A stretch of 8,121 nt of DNA from Devosia sp. (GCA_028290245.1 JAQGKG010000009.1:1-8121); one strand, 5' to 3'. Counted from the first letter of the stretch, positions 1-5,819 are shown. The notes: generated from the sequence alone by a model not told the origin. Program-made: numbers and translations.

Positions 1-158
1 CTAGCCAATACTGCTACTGCAATTCTGGTGGTCGCCGTCCATCCACCAACGCAGGTGAGCAATAGAGCCAAGATGCCTATCCCTGCCCAAGCGTTGCTTC
101 GCAGGCTGGCGAGGTTTAGTGCGGGCAGGCTTTCAGTTTTCGCTGGCGTCAACATCAT
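1..158 (-). CDS. HlyD/PrtE-family membrane fusion protein of a type I secretion system (N-terminus only)
   Basis: This is the first 52 codons of a gene that runs off the low-coordinate end of the window. It has two adjacent ATG codons (158-156 and 155-153), and the first overlaps the end of the ABC transporter gene by 26 bases in a different frame. The visible protein has a short polar N-terminus (about residues 1-22), then one hydrophobic segment at about residues 23-40 (AWAGIGILALLLTCVGGW), followed by TATTRIAVAV. One inner-membrane anchor near the N-terminus, with the rest in the periplasm, is the layout of PrtE/HlyD adaptors, and these genes typically follow the exporter ATPase directly. 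The adaptor would bridge the ABC transporter to a TolC-type outer-membrane channel. The coiled-coil, lipoyl and beta-barrel parts lie outside the window, so the call rests on topology plus position. The overlap suggests translational coupling. Confidence 0.82.
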   Translation of the reverse strand, partial: MMLTPAKTESLPALNLASLRSNAWAGIGILALLLTCVGGWTATTRIAVAVLA

Positions 159-1860
159 CCGAAGTTGTTTCTTTCTGTTCAATGCGCTCGCCAGCGCGTG
201 TTGTCTGCAAGCCAATAGCCTGCATGACCTCATTCTTTTCGCCAAACTTGACCTGTCGGCCATTCTCCATAAGCAGCAGCTTGTTCAGTGCAGCGATCGC
301 GCTGGGCCGGTGGGCCACTACCACTACAATCGCTCCTCGCGCTTTGGCGCCGAGAATGGCGTTGGTCAGGGCCTGGTCGCCTTCACCATCGAGATTGGAA
401 TTTGGCTCGTCGAGCACGATAAGGAAGGGATCCCCATACATCGCTCTTGCCAGTCCTATCCGCTGGCGTTGTCCGGCGGACAAAACGGAGCCATATCGAC
501 CGATCTGGGTGTCATATCCGCGCGGCAAGCTCGATATAAGACTGTGAATGCCGGCCTGTTCGGCCGCCTTAAGAACGGCATCCGTTACATCGCCGGGCTG
601 GAAGCGAGAAATGTTTTCAGCGACTGAACCCTGAAATAGCTCTACTGATTGCTGGAGATAGCCGATGAACCCACCGAGGCGCTCCCTATCATAATGAGCC
701 ATCTCGGCCCCATCCAGACGGATCTGGCCGGACAGGATGGGCCATACACCAACTAGCGCCCGGGCTAACGACGATTTGCCAGAGCCTGACATCCCGACGA
801 TTCCCAGGCCATCGCCGGCGTCGAGACTAAAATTGATCCAGGCAGCTAGCGGTCGTTGGTCAAGAGCTGGGGAGGTCGCCACATTGGAGACCGCTATCTC
901 GCGGCTGGGTCTCGGCAACGTGGTGGTGATGGTCGGTTGGGTGTCGGCTTCGATAGCAGTCGCTATGCGATTAAGAGCCTGACGGGCGCCTACAAAGCCG
1001 CGCCATTGAGTGACAGCTTGCTCCACGGGGGCTAGCGCGCGCGCGGTGATGATCGAGGCGGCAATCATCAGCCCTGCTGTTAGCTGCCCTTCAATCGCCA
1101 GGTAGGCGCCCAACGCTAGTACGGCTGATTGGAGGAAATATCGAAAGCCTCGGCTAGCCGAAGAATAGAACGCCAGTCTGTCGCCGGTTTGTCGCTGGCT
1201 CTGGGCAAGCTGATCGGCAACTTCCTGCCAGCGCACCGTAATCTGCCGTAACATGCCCATGGCCAAGACAGACTCAGCATTGGAACGCGCATTCGCGCCG
1301 ATAGCCGAACGTTGCAGGAATTGACCATTGGCAAGACGCGCCGCGCCGCGGGACTGCATTTCGCTGACGGCCAGGATCAACGTGATTACGATGCCGCCCG
1401 CTATGGCCAACAATCCAAGCAGGGGGTGGAGCGCATAGACGAGGCCGAGATAAATCGGCAGCCACGGGAGATCAAGCAGCACGAATAGGCCGGCGCCCCC
1501 AATGAAGCTTCGCACGAGGTCTAGGTCGTGCAGTGGATCGAGGGTGTCATTATTGGCCAGACCCTGGCGAACATAGACAGAGAATAGCCGCGACGAAAGC
1601 GTATCGGACCACACGGTCGCAAGCCGGGCAGCGATCCGCAGGCGAAGGCTCTCGATCACGACGAAGAAGCCATACATGACGGCCATCAGCAGCGTGAGCG
1701 CCACCAGAGTTGGAATAGACCGGCTAGTCAGAACGCGGTCATAGACCTGCAACATGAAGATAGAGCCGGTCAGCGTCAGTAGGTTGGCCACGATGCTCAA
1801 AGACACCAGTGCAACGAACGGCAGTGGGAAGCGCCGAACGAGCTGTTCTAATCCAATCAT
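133..1860 (-). CDS. Type I secretion system ABC transporter (permease-ATPase fusion, PrtD family)
   Basis: Inner-membrane ATPase that would drive one-step export of an unfolded RTX protein through an adaptor and a TolC-like channel. The 575 residues fit the PrtD/AprD size. The N-terminal half (about 1-300) is a transmembrane domain with hydrophobic stretches near 12-38, 50-70, 120-165 and 240-275. There is no N-terminal C39 peptidase or C39-like domain, which separates it from the HlyB/LapB groups. The nucleotide-binding domain is complete: Walker A GMSGSGKS at 356-363, Q-loop in YLQQS at 401-405, signature LSAGQ at 460-464, Walker B FLIVLDEP at 479-486, and the switch histidine H517 in VVAHRPS. 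The ATG at 1860 has only a weak GGGA upstream. The adaptor gene overlaps its 3' end. The RTX lyase at 2690-3961 is the obvious candidate substrate, although it is not in the same operon. Specific substrate assignment is inference. Confidence 0.93.
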   Translation of the reverse strand: MIGLEQLVRRFPLPFVALVSLSIVANLLTLTGSIFMLQVYDRVLTSRSIPTLVALTLLMAVMYGFFVVIESLRLRIAARLATVWSDTLSSRLFSVYVRQGLANNDTLDPLHDLDLVRSFIGGAGLFVLLDLPWLPIYLGLVYALHPLLGLLAIAGGIVITLILAVSEMQSRGAARLANGQFLQRSAIGANARSNAESVLAMGMLRQITVRWQEVADQLAQSQRQTGDRLAFYSSASRGFRYFLQSAVLALGAYLAIEGQLTAGLMIAASIITARALAPVEQAVTQWRGFVGARQALNRIATAIEADTQPTITTTLPRPSREIAVSNVATSPALDQRPLAAWINFSLDAGDGLGIVGMSGSGKSSLARALVGVWPILSGQIRLDGAEMAHYDRERLGGFIGYLQQSVELFQGSVAENISRFQPGDVTDAVLKAAEQAGIHSLISSLPRGYDTQIGRYGSVLSAGQRQRIGLARAMYGDPFLIVLDEPNSNLDGEGDQALTNAILGAKARGAIVVVVAHRPSAIAALNKLLLMENGRQVKFGEKNEVMQAIGLQTTRAGERIEQKETTSDDVDASEN

Positions 1861-2162
1861 ATAAAATCCCGGAGACCGAATCAGCTTGGCCTCGTTCGCA
1901 ACTGAGATTTGGACATATTATCGGGCAAGCTAAAGGCAGGCCTATGTCCTCACTGAATGGCTACAGTGTACAAACCGAAGGGCGCTAGCGACAGTAGCGA
2001 ACCGCAATGTGAATCTTTGAACATTGCCCTTTGCAGCTTCGGACACTGCTGATCACTATTTTATCAACGACGCCAAATGTTTAAAACGTAATGGGCCTGT
2101 CAGCTAGCCGTCAGCTAGGCGGTGCTAAAGCTTCTGGAAGGGGGATGTTGAAAAGGTGGACT
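1861..2162. promoter_or_regulatory. Divergent intergenic region upstream of the secretion ATPase gene and the 76-residue ORF
   Basis: This 302-base stretch holds no convincing gene and separates the minus-strand secretion operon from a plus-strand small ORF, so it should contain promoters for both. It has two GANTC sites, the CcrM methylation motif of alphaproteobacteria: GAATC at 1878-1882, 18 bases before the ATPase start, and GAATC at 2011-2015. On the minus strand TAAAAT (2063-2058) is the best -10-like hexamer but lacks a good -35 partner at 16-18 bases, so no promoter is called. A weak dyad TGAT-N9-ATCA lies at 2050-2066. A tandem repeat at 2099-2120 is listed separately. Confidence 0.5.
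2099..2120. repeat. Two-copy tandem repeat, 11-base period
   Basis: GTCAGCTAG occurs at 2099-2107 and again at 2110-2118; the full 11-base units differ at one base (GTCAGCTAGCC and GTCAGCTAGGC). A period of about one DNA helical turn, placed 45-65 bases before the likely start of the 76-residue ORF, is compatible with a direct-repeat operator in its leader. No known regulator is recognised, and two copies could also be chance. Confidence 0.45.
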
Positions 2163-2393
2163 ATGGCATCGAACCTAGACGTGCATATCAAGGATTACGG
2201 CGGCAGGGAGTTTGGTGGCGAGTATAGCGTGGGCAAGATCACCACGGCAAAAGGCCGCCTGATGGTGCAACTGGACTATTGCGGCACCAAGAGCAGTAAA
2301 CGGCTTACCACCGCATGGCTTGAGATCGACGAGACGGTAGTCCGCGAGATGCTGGGCACACTGATGCCGGCCGCTGCTTCAGAGCCACAGTGA
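2163..2393 (+). CDS. Small orphan protein of unknown function, 76 residues
   Basis: The only plus-strand gene proposed in the window. The frame is open from an ATG at 2091, with further in-frame ATGs at 2145 and 2163. I choose 2163 because AAGG sits six bases upstream; 2145 abuts a purine run (GGAAGGGGG), which leaves poor spacing, but it cannot be excluded and would add six residues. The protein starts MASNLDVHIKDYGG and has an alternating hydrophobic/polar first half, such as RLMVQLDYCG, that suggests beta strands, then a probable helix around TAWLEIDETVVREML and a flexible Ala-rich tail. There is no signal peptide or transmembrane segment. I do not recognise the family. Its stop lies nine bases from the stop of the convergent GcrA-like gene. 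Confidence 0.5.
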   Translation: MASNLDVHIKDYGGREFGGEYSVGKITTAKGRLMVQLDYCGTKSSKRLTTAWLEIDETVVREMLGTLMPAAASEPQ

Positions 2394-2402
2394 GTTCAAG
2401 AT

Positions 2403-2642
2403 TTAGGCTTGAGCATTCTCGACATATCGATGCATTTGCGATGCGGTCGCATATTCGGGACGCAGGCTTTTGACTTTGCCGACGACCGCGGAACGCGAGA
2501 TATTCAGCGCTTTCGCAATCTCGGAAGTCGTCCTGCCAGAGACCCAAAGTCCAGCGAAGTGGACAATGAGCTCGTTGGTCCACAACACGGGCAACGGAGA
2601 TATTGCGGGGTTATGCATCATGGTTTCGCACCCTGTAGTCAT
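2403..2642 (-). CDS. Short GcrA-like helix-turn-helix protein
   Basis: Resembles only the N-terminal DNA-binding part of GcrA, the alphaproteobacterial cell-cycle regulator that works with sigma-70 at promoters carrying methylated GANTC. Visible hallmarks: LWTNE at 20-24 (GcrA proteins begin with W-T-x-E), GLWVSGRTTSEIAKAL at 31-46, and NISRSAVVGKVKSL at 47-60, matching the recognition-helix pattern SR-x-AV-x-GKV. GcrA is usually about 170 residues; this one ends at 79, about 19 residues after the helix-turn-helix, so the C-terminal region that contacts RNA polymerase is absent. It could be a naturally small paralogue, a phage-type derivative or a truncated copy. The start is uncertain: 2642 gives 79 residues, while the ATG pair at 2621 and 2618 sits nine or more bases after AGGG and would give 72 or 71. 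It lies 47 bases behind the lyase gene and may be co-transcribed with it. Confidence 0.75.
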   Translation of the reverse strand: MTTGCETMMHNPAISPLPVLWTNELIVHFAGLWVSGRTTSEIAKALNISRSAVVGKVKSLRPEYATASQMHRYVENAQA

Positions 2643-2689
2643 CCCATCAAGCTAAGCCCAGATCGCCTAGATTTGGTTAAGACTTGCGT

Positions 2690-3961
2690 TTAAACAATGT
2701 CAAAATCGTCGACCCTTAGGACGGCATGGTTGTCCAGGGTTGCGATAAGCTGCGCGGATCGCGAGCCGGATCCATCCCGATCGTAAAACAACTCGCCCGA
2801 TGCCTGGTTGTAGATCAGAAAATGGTCGGCATCGTGCGCGTGCTCGCCGAAGAACAGGTTAGCGCTACTAAAGCCATGGCCAAGAGATTCCATCTTGGCG
2901 CTCGATAGTTCGATGGTATCTTGCCCGGAGGTGAAGTCGCGGATCACGTCGCTGTTACCCTTGGTACTAGCGTTGCGATCGAACACGAATGTATCGTTGC
3001 CCGTGCCACCAAACAGCACATCATGGCCGAAGCCGCCGTTGAGACGATCATTTCCGGCACCGCCTACCATGAAGTCATTGGTAGACTTGCCACGTAGCAC
3101 ATCGTCCCCAGAGGTGCCCGAAAACGTCCTGACGGCTCCCGCCGCCTGCTCGTCATTTGGCTGCGCCACTGGAACAGGCGCCGGCAGAGACACCGGAGGA
3201 TTTGCGGGCAGGGGAGAGGGGGATGGCGAAGCTGAACGGCTATGATCGGCGTCCAGGGCAAAAATCGACACCTGGCCATTGCCGCTGCCGGTCTTTTCAT
3301 TCACGCCGAGATAAGCGCCCGCCTTGAAGTAAAAAGAATTGTCATTCCATGCATCGTTGATTTCGCTGGTGGAAGAATAGGTTTGGCCGTCGGCGATGAC
3401 AGATACCGTCAGTCTGCCGTTCGCCACATCCATGGTGTATGAAAATGTTTCGTTCAGTGACACCGAAGGCTGCTTGCCGTCGGCGTTAAGCAGTTCGATG
3501 TGCACGTCCTTGGTGCCATTGGTGGTGATATCGTTAGCGAAGAACAACGTGCCGTCTTCCCAAGCAAGGCGCACCAATTGACCGTCGCCACCGTGGATCT
3601 GACCCACCACGATCTTGCCATATGTACCGTCTGACTGCGACGGAGCAATGTCCACCTGCATGGTCGCACTCAGGTGTCCGCCCTGCGAAATTTTCCACTC
3701 TGCCGGTGCCGATCCGTTCATCTCGCGCAATTCGGAGCGCGAATAAATCGAGCCGCCGGTCGTGGCACCAATTACGGGGGCGGACAGGACCACAGCGCCG
3801 TCGGTGCCCGTGTGGAAATAATCTTCATGAACATAATTGCCGAGAACCGTCACCTCGGCAGCCTTCCCGTCGAAAGTCCCTTTTGCATCGACGGGGAGTT
3901 GCAGCTTCCATTCGGAGAGGTTTAAATTTGCGCCTGGCACAACGTTCGGGTTGAGAGACAT
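2690..3961 (-). CDS. Secreted PL7-family alginate lyase with C-terminal RTX secretion domain
   Basis: Predicted endolytic beta-elimination lyase acting outside the cell on alginate or a similar uronate polymer. From the ATG at 3961 (GGAG five bases upstream; a GTG at 3967 overlaps that site) it has 423 residues. The N-terminal domain (about 12-240) carries the three PL7 blocks: RSELRE at 75-80, QIHG at 121-124 and YFKAGAYLG at 211-219. By family analogy the catalytic set is an Arg in the first block, Gln121, His123 and Tyr217. The usual final Gln of the third block (YFKAGxYxQ) is Gly here. A Pro/Ser-rich linker (about 243-268) joins it to five RTX nonapeptides at 282-326, a DVIRDFTSGQDTIEL segment typical of serralysin-type C-termini, and a terminal DDFDIV. 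There is no N-terminal signal peptide, as expected for type I export; the ABC exporter and adaptor lie nearby. Exact substrate preference (polyM, polyG or other) cannot be read from the sequence. Confidence 0.93.
   Translation of the reverse strand: MSLNPNVVPGANLNLSEWKLQLPVDAKGTFDGKAAEVTVLGNYVHEDYFHTGTDGAVVLSAPVIGATTGGSIYSRSELREMNGSAPAEWKISQGGHLSATMQVDIAPSQSDGTYGKIVVGQIHGGDGQLVRLAWEDGTLFFANDITTNGTKDVHIELLNADGKQPSVSLNETFSYTMDVANGRLTVSVIADGQTYSSTSEINDAWNDNSFYFKAGAYLGVNEKTGSGNGQVSIFALDADHSRSASPSPSPLPANPPVSLPAPVPVAQPNDEQAAGAVRTFSGTSGDDVLRGKSTNDFMVGGAGNDRLNGGFGHDVLFGGTGNDTFVFDRNASTKGNSDVIRDFTSGQDTIELSSAKMESLGHGFSSANLFFGEHAHDADHFLIYNQASGELFYDRDGSGSRSAQLIATLDNHAVLRVDDFDIV
2984..3118 (-). repeat. Five in-frame RTX nonapeptide repeats within the lyase gene
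   Basis: Five consecutive nine-residue units encode GTSGDDVLR, GKSTNDFMV, GGAGNDRLN, GGFGHDVLF and GGTGNDTFV, fitting the calcium-binding consensus GGxGxDxUx. The second unit is degenerate at its third and fourth positions. They form a parallel beta-roll that folds on binding extracellular calcium after export. Five units is a short RTX block, as in serralysins and secreted epimerases or lyases rather than large adhesins. Confidence 0.93.
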
Positions 3962-4245
3962 GTTCACTCCAGTTCAGTTGGCCGACATTGATAAAGCGAC
4001 TGGTTGCCAACCTCGGTCCGCTTTTGCGATGACAATGTGACCTCAATCAGTCATTTCGTTCGTCACGTCAGGAGTGCGCGACGATCAAACTGCCGCATGC
4101 ATTATCCATCAATGACTTAGCGCCACCCAGCACAGCAAATGCACATGGCTTTAGCACTGGTCCGGCTCACGATTAGGCTGCCAAAAGGGCACGCAAACAG
4201 GAGGGATGCCACCTTTTCGCTGTAAACAAGTAAAGTGGAATAAGG

Positions 4246-4261
4246 TTAACCGAGCCTTAAC
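4246..4261 (-). promoter_or_regulatory. Putative CtrA-binding box, TTAA-N7-TTAAC
   Basis: The plus strand reads TTAACCGAGCCTTAAC, an exact match to the CtrA consensus TTAA-N7-TTAAC; the minus strand also fits because a G precedes the first TTAA complement (TTAAGGCTCGGTTAAC). CtrA is the master cell-cycle response regulator of alphaproteobacteria. The site is 285 bases before the lyase start, in the only sizeable promoter region for that gene, and faces no supported plus-strand gene. TTTACA lies 17 bases beyond the box towards the lyase and could serve as a weak -10. Binding, and the sense of any effect, are inferred from the motif alone. Confidence 0.55.
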
Positions 4262-4292
4262 GGCCCGCCCTTAGCCATCTGAAAAGCGCTGT

Positions 4293-4316
4293 AAAAGCGA
4301 CGGGGCGGTCCCGCTT
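4293..4316 (-). terminator. Weak intrinsic-terminator-like hairpin
   Basis: On the minus strand AAGCG (4316-4312) pairs with CGCTT (4299-4295) around a GC-rich inner part that pairs only partly (GGG with CCC, with a bulge), and the stem runs into TTTT (4296-4293). It lies about 120 bases after the stop of the 112-residue gene, so it could end that transcript. The five-base outer stem and short T run make this a low-confidence call. Confidence 0.25.
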
Positions 4317-4435
4317 CAGCCGATAGACATAGACGAGCCTCGGTACGCAAGTCGCTCCCGAGATCCGTAGCTGAAGGTGGGCTATTTTTGCGTTAGCGGT
4401 CGCAGTTGGACCTGCATGAACGTAAATCGACAGGT

Positions 4436-4774
4436 CTAGTTGTTCACGAAATCAGAAGGAACGACACTGATAGAGCGAACGGCACCGAACCTGGCATAAA
4501 CAACCGCCGCACATGTCGTAACGATCTTTGCGGCGATCCGGTAGTCACGCTTAAGGTGCACGGAGCAATGGCCGACATCGCTATCGCAAACCATTTTACC
4601 GATCACGGCGCGATCAACTGGAGAAAGGGCGCTGACCACATCGAGCATAGTATCGAGTTCCGCCGCGTCCGCGGCAGTGCTCTCGAAATTCACGCCATGC
4701 CAGCGGTACTGAGCTCGCGCGTCATCGACCAGCACTCGGCTATCGTTTCTGATCCTTGTTGACTTCCGTTGCAT
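4436..4774 (-). CDS. Conserved-looking hypothetical protein, 112 residues
   Basis: I do not recognise a family. The ATG at 4774 has AGGA (4786-4783) eight bases upstream, a good ribosome binding site. The antisense frame (4406-4762, plus) is about as long, but its peptide has an unnatural composition and is treated as a shadow. The protein begins MQRKSTRIRND, a basic start that superficially recalls PilZ-domain proteins, but I see no convincing PilZ motif. Residues 36-60 (AELDTMLDVVSALSPVDRAVIGKMV) look helical, and the C-terminal part is richer in valine and basic residues and could be sheet-forming. It contains three Cys, with no metal-binding spacing. No signal peptide or clear transmembrane helix. 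Likely cytoplasmic. It sits 20 bases after the end of the flavoprotein remnant. Confidence 0.55.
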   Translation of the reverse strand: MQRKSTRIRNDSRVLVDDARAQYRWHGVNFESTAADAAELDTMLDVVSALSPVDRAVIGKMVCDSDVGHCSVHLKRDYRIAAKIVTTCAAVVYARFGAVRSISVVPSDFVNN

Positions 4775-4794
4775 AAATTTATTCCTGATCGGCG

Positions 4795-5046
4795 TTAACC
4801 TATCATGGGCAATTGTTGGAAACCACAGACATCTGGTGCGGATGTTGACACAGCCAAGCCGACGAAGCTGCCAGCTAAATACTCAGTTCGATTTGGCCTG
4901 GTCACAGCCGAAAGCGGACAGTCAGCATTGCACCCCGTTATGGACGTCGCGGCGACCTCCGCAGCGAGATAGGTTGCGGCGGTCAGGCCGGCTGGGCCGC
5001 CCGCGACGATCACGCAATCATAGTCGAAATTATCTGCGGAAGTCAT
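4795..5046 (-). pseudogene. Remnant of a thioredoxin-reductase-like FAD-dependent oxidoreductase
   Basis: The frame from ATG 5046 encodes MTSADNFDYDCVIVAGGPAG followed by LTAATYLA, the N-terminal FAD-binding Rossmann start of NAD(P)/FAD-dependent oxidoreductases of the TrxB-like type (normally about 300 residues). Only about 28 codons (5046-4963) are recognisable. After TYLA the sequence loses all resemblance to the family and stops at 4795 after 83 residues, with no NAD domain, no CxxC pair and no second FAD motif. The first glycine of the GxGxxG dinucleotide motif (normally GGGPAG) is Ala here, a further sign of decay. I read this as a gene cut by deletion or recombination near 4962, with unrelated sequence behind it. 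A short functional peptide is possible but unlikely. Confidence 0.7.
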
Positions 5047-5102
5047 GAGCATCTCACCCGCAATTGCGCTAACCGACATTGTAGTGGATGCCCGACAGCG
5101 CG

Positions 5103-5744
5103 TCAGCCATCTTGCCCGAGCCCCGTGTAGATCGTGGCTGGGCCGGAGTGCTGGTGTGTCATAGCCTCGACGATCGCTGCCGCGATCAGATCACTGCCTG
5201 CCTCTGACGGCTCAATGGCATTTGCGAAATGAAGCTCGCTTCGAAACATGACCCGAAGGTCAATCAGCGGCAGCCGACGCCTCGCCGCCTCTCGTGTAAT
5301 TACATCATTCAGAACGCCCAAAGCGAGATTGGCCAGCCTGCGTTGCTCCAGATTAGGCAGCAGCACGTCGTAGATAGTGCAAACCGCGGTTGGAGGATCA
5401 AAGCGCTGCGCCCGATCCATTAGTTTTCCGTATTGGTCTTCAAATCTATCGCGGATCACCAAAACTTTCCCGAGCGCCTCAGCGACCGTCCGAGCTGGCT
5501 CGAGCAACACGCTGACAGACCTTAGAGCGTCATTGCCGCCGGCACTGATCACGAGAAGCGTGGCGTTCTCAGGGACATCATTCAACTGGGCGATGGCACC
5601 TTCGATCACTGCACCGTCGCGAGCGAGCAGCGTCACGCCACTACCGTTCAGCCTGCTCCTCAGCCTCGATGCAACGTCTCCACCGCGAGCCACGTAGGCG
5701 CCATTATCGAGGATGGAATCTCCAACGAGAACCACATGTCCCAT
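5103..5744 (-). CDS. SGNH/GDSL-type hydrolase, cytoplasmic
   Basis: Predicted esterase-fold enzyme of 213 residues. I choose the ATG at 5744 because AGGAG lies seven bases upstream (5756-5752); the longer frame would use TTG at 5771 with no good site. SGNH block I is VLVGDSILDNGAY with nucleophile Ser10 in GDS (8-10); block III is SAGGNDAL with GGND at 69-72. Near the C-terminus, where classical members have DxxH, the sequence reads FANAIEPSEAGS (173-184) after LIDLR, without the canonical His. I recall the IEPS pattern in a group of small bacterial SGNH proteins, so it may be a subfamily trait rather than damage. There is no signal peptide, so it is probably cytoplasmic and its substrate is unknown. 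It starts 75 bases after the mfd-like stop with no clear terminator between, so co-transcription with that gene is plausible. Confidence 0.82.
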   Translation of the reverse strand: MGHVVLVGDSILDNGAYVARGGDVASRLRSRLNGSGVTLLARDGAVIEGAIAQLNDVPENATLLVISAGGNDALRSVSVLLEPARTVAEALGKVLVIRDRFEDQYGKLMDRAQRFDPPTAVCTIYDVLLPNLEQRRLANLALGVLNDVITREAARRRLPLIDLRVMFRSELHFANAIEPSEAGSDLIAAAIVEAMTHQHSGPATIYTGLGQDG

Positions 5745-5819
5745 TCCAGCGCTCCTTTCCACTATCAACAACTACACAACCTCTCCTGCGCGGTAACGGC
5801 GTGCTGGGATCCAAGTGCT

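Larger units (their letters stand above)
3962..4435. other. Gene-free leader region upstream of the lyase gene
   Basis: This 474-base stretch contains no ORF I can support on either strand. It is both the 3' flank of the 112-residue gene and the 5' flank of the lyase gene. It holds a CtrA-type box (4246-4261) and a terminator-like hairpin (4293-4316), listed separately. No GANTC site occurs in it. I found no sigma-70 promoter with both hexamers in good register; GATAAT on the minus strand (4107-4102) is the best lone -10-like match. A start-less open frame of about 65 codons on the minus strand (roughly 4458-4262) has no ATG, GTG or TTG and is not called. Confidence 0.6.

Noticed and set aside
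28..627. Plus-strand open frame (199 codons) antisense to the exporter ATPase gene
   Set aside because: Overlaps the conserved nucleotide-binding domain coding region and has no recognisable features.
2395..2412. Inverted repeat TCAAG-N7-CTTGA between the convergent 76-residue and GcrA-like genes
   Set aside because: A five- to six-base AT-rich stem without a T run and overlapping the stop codons; too weak to call a bidirectional terminator.
2677..2693. Second CtrA-like pair of TTAA half sites behind the lyase stop
   Set aside because: The spacer is nine bases rather than seven and the site overlaps the lyase stop codon.
4206..4274. 22-codon plus-strand ORF behind GGAGGG
   Set aside because: The Shine-Dalgarno-like run abuts the ATG with no spacer, the peptide is featureless, and the CtrA box lies inside it.
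4262..4458. Start-less minus-strand open frame of about 65 codons ending in FTALFRWLRAGR
   Set aside because: It contains no ATG, GTG or TTG and matches no family I know; it could be chance or a very decayed gene end, but there is no support.
4406..4762. Plus-strand open frame (118 codons) antisense to the 112-residue gene
   Set aside because: No comparable ribosome binding site, and a His/Arg-rich composition typical of antisense frames. The minus-strand frame is the better candidate.
4436..4774. PilZ-domain assignment for the 112-residue protein
   Set aside because: Only the basic N-terminus is reminiscent; the PilZ RxxxR and (D/N)xSxxG motifs are not convincingly present.
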